Assembly: GCA_024516155.1 (NCBI GenBank)
Contig: JAJJXM010000005.1
Span: forward strand, 186,001-250,000
From: Pyronema omphalodes
Taxonomy: Eukaryota > Ascomycota > Pezizomycetes > Pezizales > Pyronemataceae
Direction: 5' to 3'
Length of the DNA: 64,000 nucleotides
The first letter of the stretch is position 1. The number at the start of each line of letters is the position of its first letter. The position numbers were made by a program, and so were the translations under genes. Below are positions 12,182 through 23,000 of this stretch, one piece after another. The notes beneath the pieces are model-generated. The model had not been told where the DNA came from. It did not search any database and saw only the letters and a list, made by a program, of their open reading frames with translations.

Positions 12182-13513
12182 TTACGCCTCCGGACACTCC
12201 ACCACGACCGAAACCTCAATAGCATCTGGCACCGCCTGTGGCTCCCAGCTCTCAATCCAAGTATTCTCATACCTGATACCAGTCTTTCCTCTTTCCTCCC
12301 CCTTAATTCCCTTAACAAGCTCCTCCTTCTTGCTCTGGTCTGCATTGACCCACTCATGATATGGGGGATTTCCAGGCTTCACCATGTTATCCGCCGCAAT
12401 AACAGTCCCCATCCGCACCATCCCTAAACTCTCCATCAAACGAAGATCAGTTGTATACATGGGTTTCAAATGGTCCAAGAAAATAAAATCGGCTCCGGAT
12501 GTACCCCAGGTTCCATCCTTGGCACATCGCTTGATTGTGTCAGTCGAGGATCCGATTATTACACGAACCGTGTCTTCTAGACCTGCCAAGTGGACAAGCG
12601 CCATGATTACGGCACCGAATACTGGGTTGTACTCTAGGCAGTAGTATTTGGCGGAGGGATTGGCTGCGCGTGCACAGCTTGCAAATAGGATGCACGAGTA
12701 GCCGACGTAGCCGCCAAGCTCCAGGCATAGCGAGGGCTTGTGCTTGGTGATTAACGCAGTTACATGGGAACCTGGAGTGTATGTTAGCGGTGGTGAAGGG
12801 ATTATGTAAGTGGGGTAATTCACGGAGAGCTCGAGGGTGGCAATGCGGAGAATGCGGTTAATCAAGGCTTGTGGCGGGAGCGAAGGGGGGGGGGGGGGTA
12901 TTAGGGCAGCGGGTTAAAACCTATGTCCTAGGGATCCTGGGAGCGGTTATAATTCCATATGCGGCGATAGCGAACATAGAAATAAGCGAGAGTGCTAGTT
13001 ACAGGTGAAGGGTGAAGCCTGGGAAGATATATCAGGCAGTTTAGGCAAGGCAAGCGAGGGAAAGGAACTGGTGTAAATAAGGTAGCGAGACGGGTAGGTT
13101 CGTACCCTTAAGCTCTCCGATGTTCATGAGGTATTTCTCCTCTGCAAATTTGTCGATAGCCTCAAGGACAGCGGAAGGATTGCCGCGAAGTCGGTCGAGC
13201 TGCTCCGTCGGGAGACCGAATATGTGCTTCAGAAGGTCGAGCTCGCGTCCATCATTGAACTGCGACTGTTAGTGCGGGCTCGATGATCGATCGCATTAAA
13301 ACAGAAAGCAAGATCGAGTAACACAAAATGCAAACCAAGGATGATACCCGATGATGCAGAAGATGGTTTTAAACCCCAAGATCTGTGAAGCAACGGATAT
13401 CCGTAGAATTATGAGGATACGTGGGGGTTGATGTGCATTATGATGATTCGCAGACTCACATAGACTTCCTCCTGCTCTCCGTAGCGGTGCTTAGAAGTAA
13501 ACTCAACGACCAT
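12182..13513 (-). CDS. COMT-type S-adenosylmethionine O-methyltransferase
   Basis: Three exons (13513-13460, 13265-13106, 12771-12182) give 267 aa, the usual COMT length, starting at MVVEFTSKH. The N-terminal part DGRELDLLKH..RGNPSAVLEAID..KYLMNIGELKGS matches the fungal COMT entry helices. The SAM motif is LELGGYVGYS (about residues 88-97), followed by EYNP. Metal and catechol-site residues appear as FLDHLKPMY and AADNMVKPGNPPY. The third exon joins at GELKG|S, which needs a 334-bp intron (13105-12772) containing a 14-G run; reading straight through instead gives a non-homologous start. In a mycosporine pathway this enzyme would methylate demethyl-4-deoxygadusol to 4-deoxygadusol, the role of MysB in cyanobacteria. 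The sequence shows the fold, while the substrate is inferred from the adjacent cyclase and ligase. It is divergent from the cyclase gene. Confidence 0.88.
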
Positions 13514-15146
13514 ATTGTTGTAGTTATTGCGTCTGCGCTGAGGCTTCTTTTGGGTTGAGTAGTACTTGGACGCGGATCGAACACGAAGTGGAAGGTTGAG
13601 GAGGGGAGGAATACGGTTGGGAGGAGGGAAGCTGCAGTGGATATGGAAACTAGTGCAGCTGGAACACCGACTTGCCCGGGTCACCCAAAACGCCGTTGAA
13701 AGCGGCCGTGCATAGTTCATGTTGTGAATTCATCAGCCATCCGGTCTGCTAACGAGCAGGAACTTAGAAGATCGGCCGATCGTTTCAAAGAGATGGAATA
13801 TCGTTCCCCAACGGATGTGGCTTACATTCAACTACACTTTTTACTAGTATTGCACCTTTCTGGTATTGCACTTTTTCCTGGTATTGTGGTACTGTAGCTT
13901 ATGCAGCTCACGTGTTTGTGAACGCATTATTGGAATTTCCATGGAAGCTGTAGCATGCCGTCACTGGACCAGCCGTAGACTAGTGATGGACCAAAATAGA
14001 CTGTTTGTCACCATGACGACTCGCATTCTCCAGGTCTCTAGTTGGAATTAGTCTGACGTCAGGAGCTCGCGTTGGAGTCGGTGGATAGCTTTGCCAAACC
14101 TTAGCGGAGCTGAAGAATAGGATTCCGTAATGCGGAAACGTTTATAGGCTTTATATGGGTCTCAAAGATGTGCTTATTAATTTCATTCAATAAACAAGAT
14201 TCGCAGAGACCGGACAGAAGAAGCCGCAAAAATAACAATTCTAGAGAGAACTGATATTTGTTATGCTAGTTTATACCAGCTTAACAGTAAACTCACACTA
14301 CCCGAAATGGTGATATTGCAGGTGGTAGTTATGATGACTGCCGCATGGTGAAACTGCGGGCTCGGATGTAGATTATGGATACTGATCTCGATAAAATCAC
14401 TTGAGATCGACTCGGCTATCTTGTTGTCGAAGTCAACGGGTAGATACCTAGATATCAATTCAACAACCTTGACATTGCGTTATAATCTGCATGCATCCGT
14501 ACGATACAACAAATGGAATAAATCGAGGAAAACTCTGGGCTGAAGAATTCGCATTCTACAAACTGCACTTTATGGTACACTGCGAGCATGATGTTGGAAA
14601 TTTTATGCCCCAAAGAGGAAATATACTTATCCCATTTTCCTCATTGATTGTATGCAGTTACATCACGACAATACAGTATGCAAGGGTCAACACAGCAATC
14701 TGAGTAGAATTGTAGACTACGAAAACAAGGGCGTTGATGTGACAATGGTGCCGGTGCTGTCGACCAAGGTCATTGTCTAACCTCTTTCTAAACGCTACAC
14801 GGTTACATGAACACAAGGAGCAGATTAGCGGGTAGTCGGCGAAAATCGGGAACGACGGAAAAGGCGTGTGTCATTGCTTGTTTGTCAACTGGTTCTGGAA
14901 GAGACGAAACAGCTAGATACTCCATCTCTATTTTAACCGCTTAATTCCCACGCTATCTTCAGTCTACCTTCGCATTCCTCACATCGATCATCCTCCATCT
15001 CAAGAATCATCTGTCCGCTTCAACAGCCCCCCGGTACCTTTGGACACCTCTTTTTATCTCCTCGATACCATCTACTTGAGCAGAGTCTCCTTCTCGTGTA
15101 TTCATCATCCACGGTTTAATTTTTGCTCAAGTCCCACTCTTTAAGG
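13514..15146. other. Divergent intergenic region between O-methyltransferase and cyclase
   Basis: These 1.6 kb separate two start codons pointing apart and should hold both promoters. No coding exon is visible. The frame continuing upstream of the methyltransferase start looks like a basic, serine-rich leader but has no homologous character. The last 200 bp before 15147 are pyrimidine-rich (clusters of CTTCxTC and CATC), as in a fungal 5' leader, ending in TTAAGG just before the ATG. Confidence 0.5.
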
Positions 15147-16554
15147 ATGTCTGATCTTAAGGCCACCGTCTCCGAGACCGAAAACGGCTTCTACGTTGAG
15201 GGATACGAGAAGATCTCTTATGGATTCTCTTTCCTCGATGGCGTCTTCAGCCCAGAGCGCAATGAGCTTGCAAAGATGTACCAGCCCTGGAAGCGTTGCT
15301 TGGCTATTGCCGATGCCAATATCTGCGAGTTGTACGGAGAGCAGATGCGTGCGTACTTCGAGCACTACGGCATTGACCTTACGATCCACAAGACCAAGAT
15401 CGGAGAGAAGGCGAAGACTATGGATACCATGCTGGCCATCTGTACTGCCATGAACGATTTTGGTATTATTCGTAAGGAGCCTGTCCTCGTTGTTGGAGGT
15501 GGTCTTATCACCGATGTTGCTGGGTAAGTTTTTATATATTCCATCATCGGCTATCACTCATTTTAACGCTCAAAACAGTTACGCTTGCGCTTCTTACCGC
15601 CGGACAACCAACTACATTCGTATTCCCACCACCCTGATTGGATTGATTGATGCCTCGGTCTCAATCAAAGTAGCCGTCAACCACTGCGGTCACAAGAACC
15701 GTCTCGGTGCCTACCATGCCCCCATGCACACTTTCCTAGACTTCACCTTCCTTCGTACGCTTCCTGAGGCCCAGGTCCGTAACGGATTTGCCGAGCTCAT
15801 CAAGATTTCCACCTGTGCCGATCTTCGTACTTTCAATCTCCTTGACCAGTTCACCGAGCAGCTCATCTCCATGAAATTCGGTCGTGCCGATGGATCCAGC
15901 CAGGAGCTTATTAAGGCTGCTGACGAGATCAACCGCCGCGGTATCCACGTCATGTTGAAACTTGAGACCCCCAACCTTCACGAGATTGAGTTGGACCGTG
16001 TTATTGCTTACGGACACACCTGGTCTCCCACCCTCGAGCTTGCCCCCGAGACTCCTCTTAGACACGGTCACGCCATCTCTGTTGACATGGCATACTCTGC
16101 TACCCTTGCCTTCATGCGCAAGGAGATCAGTTCTGAGGAGCACCGCCGAGTTTTGGGACTTTTCTCCAAGGCTGGATTGACCATGATGCACCCTCTTTTC
16201 ACCCCTGAACTTCTGGTACAGGGAACTGAGGCTATCATGAAGACTAGAGATGGCCGTCTTCGTGCTGCTATTCCTTACCCCATTGGATCTTGCAAGTTTT
16301 TGAACGACATTTCTGCGGAGGAGATGAATGCTGCCTTGAAGATGCACATGGACTTCTGCAAGGAGTACCCCCGTGAGGGAGCTGGTATCGACGCTTACGT
16401 CGACTCTAGCGATACTGGTGTGTTTATGGAGGCTGATGAGAAGGACCCCGTTACTGGTGGTATGAAGATTGGAGGTACTTTTGATGCCAAGGCTGAGATG
16501 AACAAGTTGAAGGAGGAGATTGCTGGCGCCGTTGGAGGAAATGAGTGCTGTTGA
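15147..16554 (+). CDS. Sedoheptulose-7-phosphate cyclase, 2-demethyl-4-deoxygadusol synthase (DDGS) type
   Basis: Two exons (15147-15523, 15579-16554) encode 450 aa starting MSDLKATVSE; no ATG lies further upstream in this frame near the start. The protein has the dehydroquinate-synthase fold: NAD motif LVVGGGLITDVAG (split by the intron after the Gly codon begins), then IRIPTTLIGLIDASVSIKVA, the VNHCGHKNRLGAYHAP substrate loop, and metal ligands in GFAELIK, YGHTWSP and RHGHAIS. Its length and the KN..GAYH pattern fit sugar-phosphate cyclases acting on sedoheptulose 7-phosphate (EEVS/DDGS) better than dehydroquinate synthase, which in fungi is normally part of the AROM polypeptide. The neighbouring O-methyltransferase and ATP-grasp ligase argue for DDGS, the first step of mycosporine synthesis. 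EEVS activity cannot be excluded from sequence alone. Its codons look strongly biased to C-ending and preferred ones, which suggests high expression. Confidence 0.92.
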
Positions 16555-17403
16555 AACTTTTGAATTTTTGGATTGGATTTCCTATAGACCGTGTTTTGCT
16601 TCGCTAGCTTGGGTCGTTTTTGGTACTTGAAGTTGGAATGTATTCGAGAAAATGATAAATGTAAAAGTGGGAGTTTAAAAGCCCTTGTGGTGTCAATTGA
16701 AAAATTTTAACTCCAATTATTGTCGCTCTCGAAATGAAGTTTCTCCAAAAGTAATCTATGTCGTACAATGAACCAGTCCATAAGATCGTTTTTGCTAAAA
16801 TTCAAATATTCCACCCAAAGGATTCATTTTACTCCTGCCTTGTAGATATTAACCGACAGAAACTTTCAGCAGATCATTAATCCCCAGGCTTGAGCTGCAA
16901 GAATCGACGTATTAACATTTCTAATGTTTCATATCCATCAGAAGCCACCACGTTGTCTCCAAATCTTGATTGCATTGAGAAAATCTTCCATCTCAATCTT
17001 GGTTGCACAATCCGCTTTTGTTAATCGAAATAATTCCCGCAAGGTTCCGATGATATCCTGACATCGATCCTCAGCCTCCGTGATATCGACAAACAGTCTA
17101 TGCGTCTTCCATTTGACTTGATTTGATTTGATTTGGTCCGATTTAATCATACACCGATCGAGGCCTATGCGTCTTCCCGTGCATGAATGCGAGCCAACAA
17201 AGAGCTCGAGTGCGGCAATATGCTTCTCATCATGTTTATATGTCAATACTCAAATCCGGAAGTCTTTGCATCATGTATGCTACCGGCGATATGATTGATT
17301 TTCGTGACCCGGTGGCTCCATTTGCACAGACTAGTTACGTAGTATATCATCACTACTTCCCCCCATCTCCCACTCTGTTCTGCCTGCGCCGCCGCCTATC
17401 GAA
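16555..17403. other. Intergenic region between cyclase and ATP-grasp genes
   Basis: This holds the 3' flank of the cyclase and the promoter of the ligase. It is AT-rich up to about 16.9 kb and contains a 54-bp retroelement tail at 17111-17164 flanked by a 13-bp direct repeat (separate entry). No additional gene is visible. Confidence 0.55.
17111..17164 (-). mobile_element. Extremely 5'-truncated LINE insertion with 13-bp target-site duplication
   Basis: The 54-bp insert reads on the minus strand as GCCTCGATCGGTGTATGATT followed by AAATC/CAAAT repeats. It is bounded by perfect copies of CTATGCGTCTTCC at 17098-17110 and 17165-17177. The same GCCTCGRTCRGTGTATGATTAAA end with a CAAAT-like tail occurs at 44808-44851, just 3' of a LINE reverse-transcriptase remnant, which identifies the insert as the 3' end of a Tad-like non-LTR element. 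It lies upstream of the ATP-grasp gene, about 225 bp before its start codon. Confidence 0.85.
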
Positions 17404-18945
17404 ATGCCTACACCAACCACTTTCACGCAGCACCTCTTCAAAAATATCTCCTTGATTTCGCTTAGTTTATTCTTTCTACCTCTCAATTCCTTTATCACTG
17501 CCGTGTGCGTTCTTTGGAACTTCGCTCAGCGCTTTTCAGACCCACCTCAACCGGCTCCCAACAATGAGCCTCGCCGCACCGTAGTCGTCAGTTCCCTATG
17601 TATGGCCAAAGGTCTTTTGATTGCTCGCTCCTTCCATCTTGCCGGCCACAAGGTCATCGGAGTCGACTTCGATACTGCACACTACGCACACTCCCCTGTC
17701 ATCAGTGCCGGAGCCTTCTCTGCTGCCCTTGCACGTTACTACCGAGTCGCTACCCCGAGAACCGACGAATCCCGCGCTAAATATGCCGCCGACATGGTTA
17801 ATATCATAAAAAAGGAGGGCGCAGACCTATGGGTCTGTGTTTCCGGCGTCGCTTCTACAACCGAGGATGCTCTCATCAAGGCTATTGTCGAGCGGGAAAC
17901 GAAATGCAAGGTGTTTCAACCCGACCCAAAGACTTGCGATCAGTTACACGAGAAACATGAATTCATCCGTCTTGTCAAAGAAGCTGGATTGAGAACTCCT
18001 CTTACTACTCTGGTTACAAGTCGCAAGGAGGTCTACGAGGTCTTGCAGCAACATCCCAGTACTCAGTTTATCGTCAAGTGTGTCGAACTCGATGACGTTT
18101 CCCGTTCCGACATGACCCAGATCCCGCAGCCTACTCCTGAAAAGACTGAGAAGTTTATCAATAGCCTTGATATCTCGCCGAACAAACGTTGGGTTGTGCA
18201 GGAGTTCATCCACGGTGATGAGTACTGCTGTCACGCTGTTATCGTCAGAGGAGTAGTTCATGCTTTTGTCGCCTGTCCTAGTTCTGAAATGTTGATGCAT
18301 TACAAGCCACTTCCCGCAGACTCCTCCCTTTCTAGAGCCATGTTAGCCTTCGTCAGGAAGCTTGTTAAGACTCTTGAAGGTGGTCAGTTGACTGGACAGC
18401 TTTCTTTCGACTTTTTAATTGATCCTATGGAAGCGAAGAAGAAGCCTGAAAACGTCAGATTATTCCCAATCGAATGTAATCCTAGGACTCATACCGCTGT
18501 TATTCTCTTCAAAGATCAGCCTCAGCAGCTTGCCAACGCACACCTGAAGCTTCTCGAGAAGGATGATGATGTACCTGAGGACGGGAAGATTGCTGGTGTG
18601 CCCGCAAAGGAAACTGATATCATTGGTGTCGCGTCTCCGCATGTCGATCGGTTTAATAAGAAGGACTACTATTGGATTGGACATGATTTTGTTACCGATG
18701 TTGCGATCCCGATTTCGGACTTTCTTATGATGAAGATTGGGATTTATGAATGTTTGAGACAGGTTTCTTGGTACGCCGTTAAGGTTCTTACTTGGAAGGA
18801 TGCTACCTTTGAGGTCTGGGATCCGTTGCCGTGGTTTTGGTTGTATCATGTGTATTATCCCTGGATGTTCGTCACGAGTTTGTTGACAGGGAAGAGGTGG
18901 AGCAGGGTTAACACCAGCACTACCCGTGTGTTTGAGAGTTATTAG
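17404..18945 (+). CDS. ATP-grasp amino acid ligase, MysC-like, with N-terminal membrane anchor
   Basis: A single exon of 513 aa. Residues about 13-42 form a hydrophobic segment (LISLSLFFLPLNSFITAVCV), a probable membrane anchor or signal-anchor. The rest is an ATP-grasp ligase: a Rossmann-like pre-ATP domain (VVVSSLCMAKGLLIARSF), DLWVCVSG, HEKHEFIRLVKEAGLRTP, the ATP-binding lysine in FIVKCVELDD, VQEFIHGDEY, and the Mg/ATP site FPIECNPRTHTAV. In mycosporine pathways this enzyme type phosphorylates 4-deoxygadusol and joins it to an amino acid, giving a mycosporine-amino acid such as mycosporine-glycine in cyanobacteria. It follows the cyclase on the same strand, about 850 bp apart, as a separate transcription unit. 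The amino acid used is unknown. The C-terminal extension rich in aromatic residues (WDPLPWFWLYHVYYPWMF) could also touch a membrane. Confidence 0.9.
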   Translation: MPTPTTFTQHLFKNISLISLSLFFLPLNSFITAVCVLWNFAQRFSDPPQPAPNNEPRRTVVVSSLCMAKGLLIARSFHLAGHKVIGVDFDTAHYAHSPVISAGAFSAALARYYRVATPRTDESRAKYAADMVNIIKKEGADLWVCVSGVASTTEDALIKAIVERETKCKVFQPDPKTCDQLHEKHEFIRLVKEAGLRTPLTTLVTSRKEVYEVLQQHPSTQFIVKCVELDDVSRSDMTQIPQPTPEKTEKFINSLDISPNKRWVVQEFIHGDEYCCHAVIVRGVVHAFVACPSSEMLMHYKPLPADSSLSRAMLAFVRKLVKTLEGGQLTGQLSFDFLIDPMEAKKKPENVRLFPIECNPRTHTAVILFKDQPQQLANAHLKLLEKDDDVPEDGKIAGVPAKETDIIGVASPHVDRFNKKDYYWIGHDFVTDVAIPISDFLMMKIGIYECLRQVSWYAVKVLTWKDATFEVWDPLPWFWLYHVYYPWMFVTSLLTGKRWSRVNTSTTRVFESY

Positions 18946-20004
18946 AATGTATAAGTATGTTATGGTGATGGACAGATATTCATGTATTGCTGTTAATTTA
19001 AGAAATAAATGCTCTTTGTTTTGAATAAAACTCCTTTTGTGCATTCTAGAAGGCTCTGTGGAGTACAAATGCATTGCCGTACAGCTGGCACCGGCATCAG
19101 CGGAATCTTCAATCGCGATCCTATGTATCTCTGCGGTATATCCTTTCAATTAAATTTTAACTGTAGATAAATTGTTCGCTCGTAAACCAGGCGCACATAT
19201 ACAATCGTGGTCCGTCATTGCTTCCGTGTATCATGGGGCGATGAGTTCCAGGGACATCGCAAACCTTACTCCCTTTGCTCATTTTACTTACTTTATACGT
19301 GTCGCTTCGGATATTGTTGAGTTGAATCTGTATTCGATATAGCTGCTTACTTAGCCCGCCTCCGTTTGCTCGTTTCAATGTCCACCACCTACCCGGTCGC
19401 GTGTTGTCTACTCCACCTTCCTTTCTCCACCTCGCCCTGCTTCCTATTCCTTCATTTTCGAACACCATGTCTTCAGTGTCGGGCGTAGTAAGAGCTACGA
19501 GTTCTACACCCCATGGAATGTTGGCTGCGTGTTGAACTGCAATGCCAACGCGTTCGATGTCGCCAGCGCTACAAAGCTCATCAATGAGCACCTTCGATTC
19601 ATATGTGCTTCTAGAGAAGAAGCACACTTTGATTACATGGTACGTAACGCGTTCTGGGATATTATAAAGACTGGACGTTCTAAATTCTAACTATGACTAT
19701 AGATGCATGGGCTTATTTTTAATATGCGTTCAAGCTCTCCTCCATGAATCGGATGTTGCCCTGGGACCCTCTTCGTTCGAGGATATCTCGCGGTGTATTC
19801 TCAACGGATATGCGTGATCATACCCACAAGAAGAATAGCGGAATTTAGCGGAATTGGAAGAGACTTGTTGGGTAGAAAAGTAGTTGACCACCACGCGCCT
19901 TGGAAACCTTCAGTTTCCTCTATTTGAAGTCCAGTATCCCTTGACTTTGAACGAACTACTACGCTCTCATCACACTAGCATCGAAGGATTCGGAAATCAC
20001 TACC
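18946..20004. other. Intergenic, no convincing gene
   Basis: The 3' flank of the ligase has AATAAA-like hexamers at about 19002 and 19024. From 19157 to 19627 the minus strand has an open frame of 156 codons and the plus strand an equally protein-like frame; neither shows a family motif or a consistent exon set, so I do not call a gene. The last 150 bp contain a pyrimidine/CATCAC leader before the next start. Confidence 0.45.
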
Positions 20005-23000
20005 ATGAGTCAGACAGAAGATAATACGTCAACTTTACTCGATGTGCTAATTGGCAATCATCGCTACGCAGTCAAATCAATCTCAGATTTGAACCAGGCG
20101 CTCAAGGATAGTAGGGATAAGAAGGTATTTAGGGATCTCCGAAAAGAATCCTAACAATGAGTACTAATTCGATTGCTTTCAAGGATGTACCTACGATGAT
20201 TATGTATGGGATCAACATTCCTATAGTCTCAGAAATGCTCGATTCTTCGATCTATTCACCCCTCGTTCTGACATAATCATCTAGATGTCGCTCATATAGC
20301 CTTCCACGAACGATATTGGCTACCTTGTATCATCATGTTCCGCAGTTGAACCAATTTGGGATTAAACTCCCTGGATTCTCTTCACCAACCAATAGTTTTT
20401 CTACGTCCGATTCGGAATCAGATTGTTACGTTCAGCAACTTCAGTGCAAGTGTTGTTCCAACGCTGCTTTGAAATGTGGTAAGCATAATGCAATCTCATT
20501 TTTTTCAATGCATTAAATATTCACTAACTACATTTATTCATAGGGTGGAAAGCTCAGGAAGTAACGAGTACTCATTATGCAGAGGAAAAACCCACCACAA
20601 AGAATCAAGGGAATTGTCTAAGCCCTCAAGATGAAAAGACATCTATTTCAAAAATTACATTTCGCTCATCATCCGCAAGTGGAAACGTTCGTGGGAAAAA
20701 TGTCAGAGACAAAAAAAATAATTTCATAAAAAGCCCGGAACATAACATGCGGGTATTCGCCGACAGAAAAAGGAAGTTCTTCTTTCTCTCTAACAACATT
20801 GAGGACCGGCGATTCGTTTTCACAATTGATCGGTCGTCAAATGACAAGAGTATTTCTGATACCACCACCCTAAAAAATATTTTATCTCTGGACCAAATAT
20901 GCAAAGAATGGGATGCGATTCTTAGTTGCTTCAAAGAAAATTTGATTGATGCGGTAATGCTTGGAAAAAAAGGCGCACCAGATCGATAGATTACTAATTC
21001 TTGTCCTAGAGAGTTCTGTTAACGGATAGAAAGAAAGATACACACGATATCTTGTACGCTATTGCCGACGTGACCGACATGGTGTATCAGCTTGAGATTT
21101 TACACCAATACCAGTTTCAATGGATGGAATCGCTGAATAGTATATCCTGGCCTGACTCTGAAATCCTTGATTGTTCTCCCGCACTGAAGCGCATGGAAAC
21201 CATTGGAAAAGATATATCAAACAAGATGGATGTTTTCTTTCAACGTGTAAGTCGTTTTCTCGTTGCTTTTTCATTCTACAGTAACCTATGTTTCAGATGA
21301 TCTATTTGAATGAAGATGGTACTCGTGATTGGGGTGGAAAGCTTACAAGGGCAGCAGACATCAAACATCATATCTATGTATGAGGCATTCAAGGCTAGAG
21401 AACAAGGAGCAAGCATGAGAAGACTCTCATGGGTCACTGTAACAGCCCCCCCCCCCCCCTGCCTAATGCACGTGATTGTGTGCCAGAAGGAGCTAATATG
21501 TTTTAGTTTATATTTCTTCCTCTCTTATTTGTCGCGGTATGACCTTCATTCAGAAATACCGCCCGTATTTCTTCCTCAAATGAAGCTTAAAGCAAGCTAA
21601 TAATAATCTGTAGAGTTTGTACGGCATGAATGTCGACATTCTTCAAAAGTCCCCGCCAACTTGGAGCTCTTATTTTTACATAGCGGTACCCGTATTTCTT
21701 CTTGTAATGGCATCCGTTGTCGTTATCAAGTCTGGACGTAAGATCTCGGAGTTGCTCGCCTTCATCACTCACTACGGACGCACTATTGCGAAGTTATTCG
21801 GAAAGGCCAAAGTCGTTGATGAAGAATATGGTAGCCCAGCTGTATTCCCACCTTCCGGTAACTCGACGTCCACTGCGGAGGACATCACATTCAAGCAACC
21901 AAACGAACGAAAAGAATATATTCAGCTACTGTGCGATATGATAGAAGCTGGAGATACGGAAATAGCTGAGTGGCTGATGGTGCCCGGCATATGTCTAGAC
22001 GACCAGAATGATGATGGTATGACTGCACTTCAGGTAGCTGCGCACCATGGACAAAAAGACATCATTGAAAAGCTTTTGCACCATGGCGCAACAATTAACG
22101 CCTGTACACTCGAGGGGAAAGGCTCAAAGACCGCCTTAGGAGCTGCTGCTGGAATGGGTCATTTGGACATTGTAAATCGACTGTTGAACGCTGGCGCCTA
22201 TGTTGATGCTAGACCATCTTCCGATGGAGGACAAACTGCTCTACAAGCTGCCGCTGGAGGTGGTTATTCGGACGTTGTGAATCGACTGTTAAGCGCCGGC
22301 GCCTATGTTGATGCTAGGCCATCATCCGATGGACGAACCGCCTTACAAGCTGCCGCAGAAAGTGGTCATTTAGGCGTCGTGAATGGGTTATTAAATGTCA
22401 ATGCAAATGTTAATGCTGAGCCAGCCTGGTACAATGGACGAACCGCTCTACAAGCCGCCGCAGAAAGTGGTCATTTAGACGTCGTGAATAGGTTGTTAGA
22501 TGTCAATGCCGATGTTAATGCTTTGCCAGGGCTAATGAGAGGACGCACTGCTCTGCAAGCTGCCGCCGGAAGTGGTCATTTGGACGTCGTTAATAGGTTA
22601 TTGGATGTCGATGCAGCTGTTAACGCTGGGCAATCCTCAAGCGATGGACGAACCGCTTTACAAGCTGCAGCAGAAGGCGGTCATTTGAACGTCGTGAATA
22701 GGTTATTAGATGCTGATGCTAGTGTTAATGCTGGGGCATGTGAAACCTTGGGACGAACCTCCCTTCAAGCTGCTGCCGGAGGTGGCCATTTGGACATTGT
22801 CAATCGACTGCTGGACGCCGGCGCCTATGTTAATGCTGATCCTGCCCATCACGAAGGACGAACCGCCTTACAAGCTGCCACCGAAGGTGGTTATTTGGAC
22901 ATTGTGAATCGACTATTGGAAGCCGGCGCTAATGTTAATGCTGAGCCAGCTAGCACCAGAGGACGAACCGCTCTACAAGCCGCCGCAGAAAGTGGTCATT

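Noticed and set aside
13514..13720. Upstream extension of the O-methyltransferase that resembles a mitochondrial targeting leader
   Set aside because: The family starts close to MVVEFTSKH, which gives the normal 267-aa length. The extension lies in the promoter/leader and has no supporting homology.
15147..16554. Dehydroquinate synthase (shikimate pathway)
   Set aside because: Fungal dehydroquinate synthase is normally part of the AROM polypeptide, and the substrate-loop pattern and length fit sedoheptulose-7-phosphate cyclases. Neighbours support DDGS.
19157..19627. Minus-strand frame of 156 codons, and a protein-like plus-strand frame in the same place
   Set aside because: Two opposite frames look equally good, neither has a motif or joins to further exons, so no gene is called.
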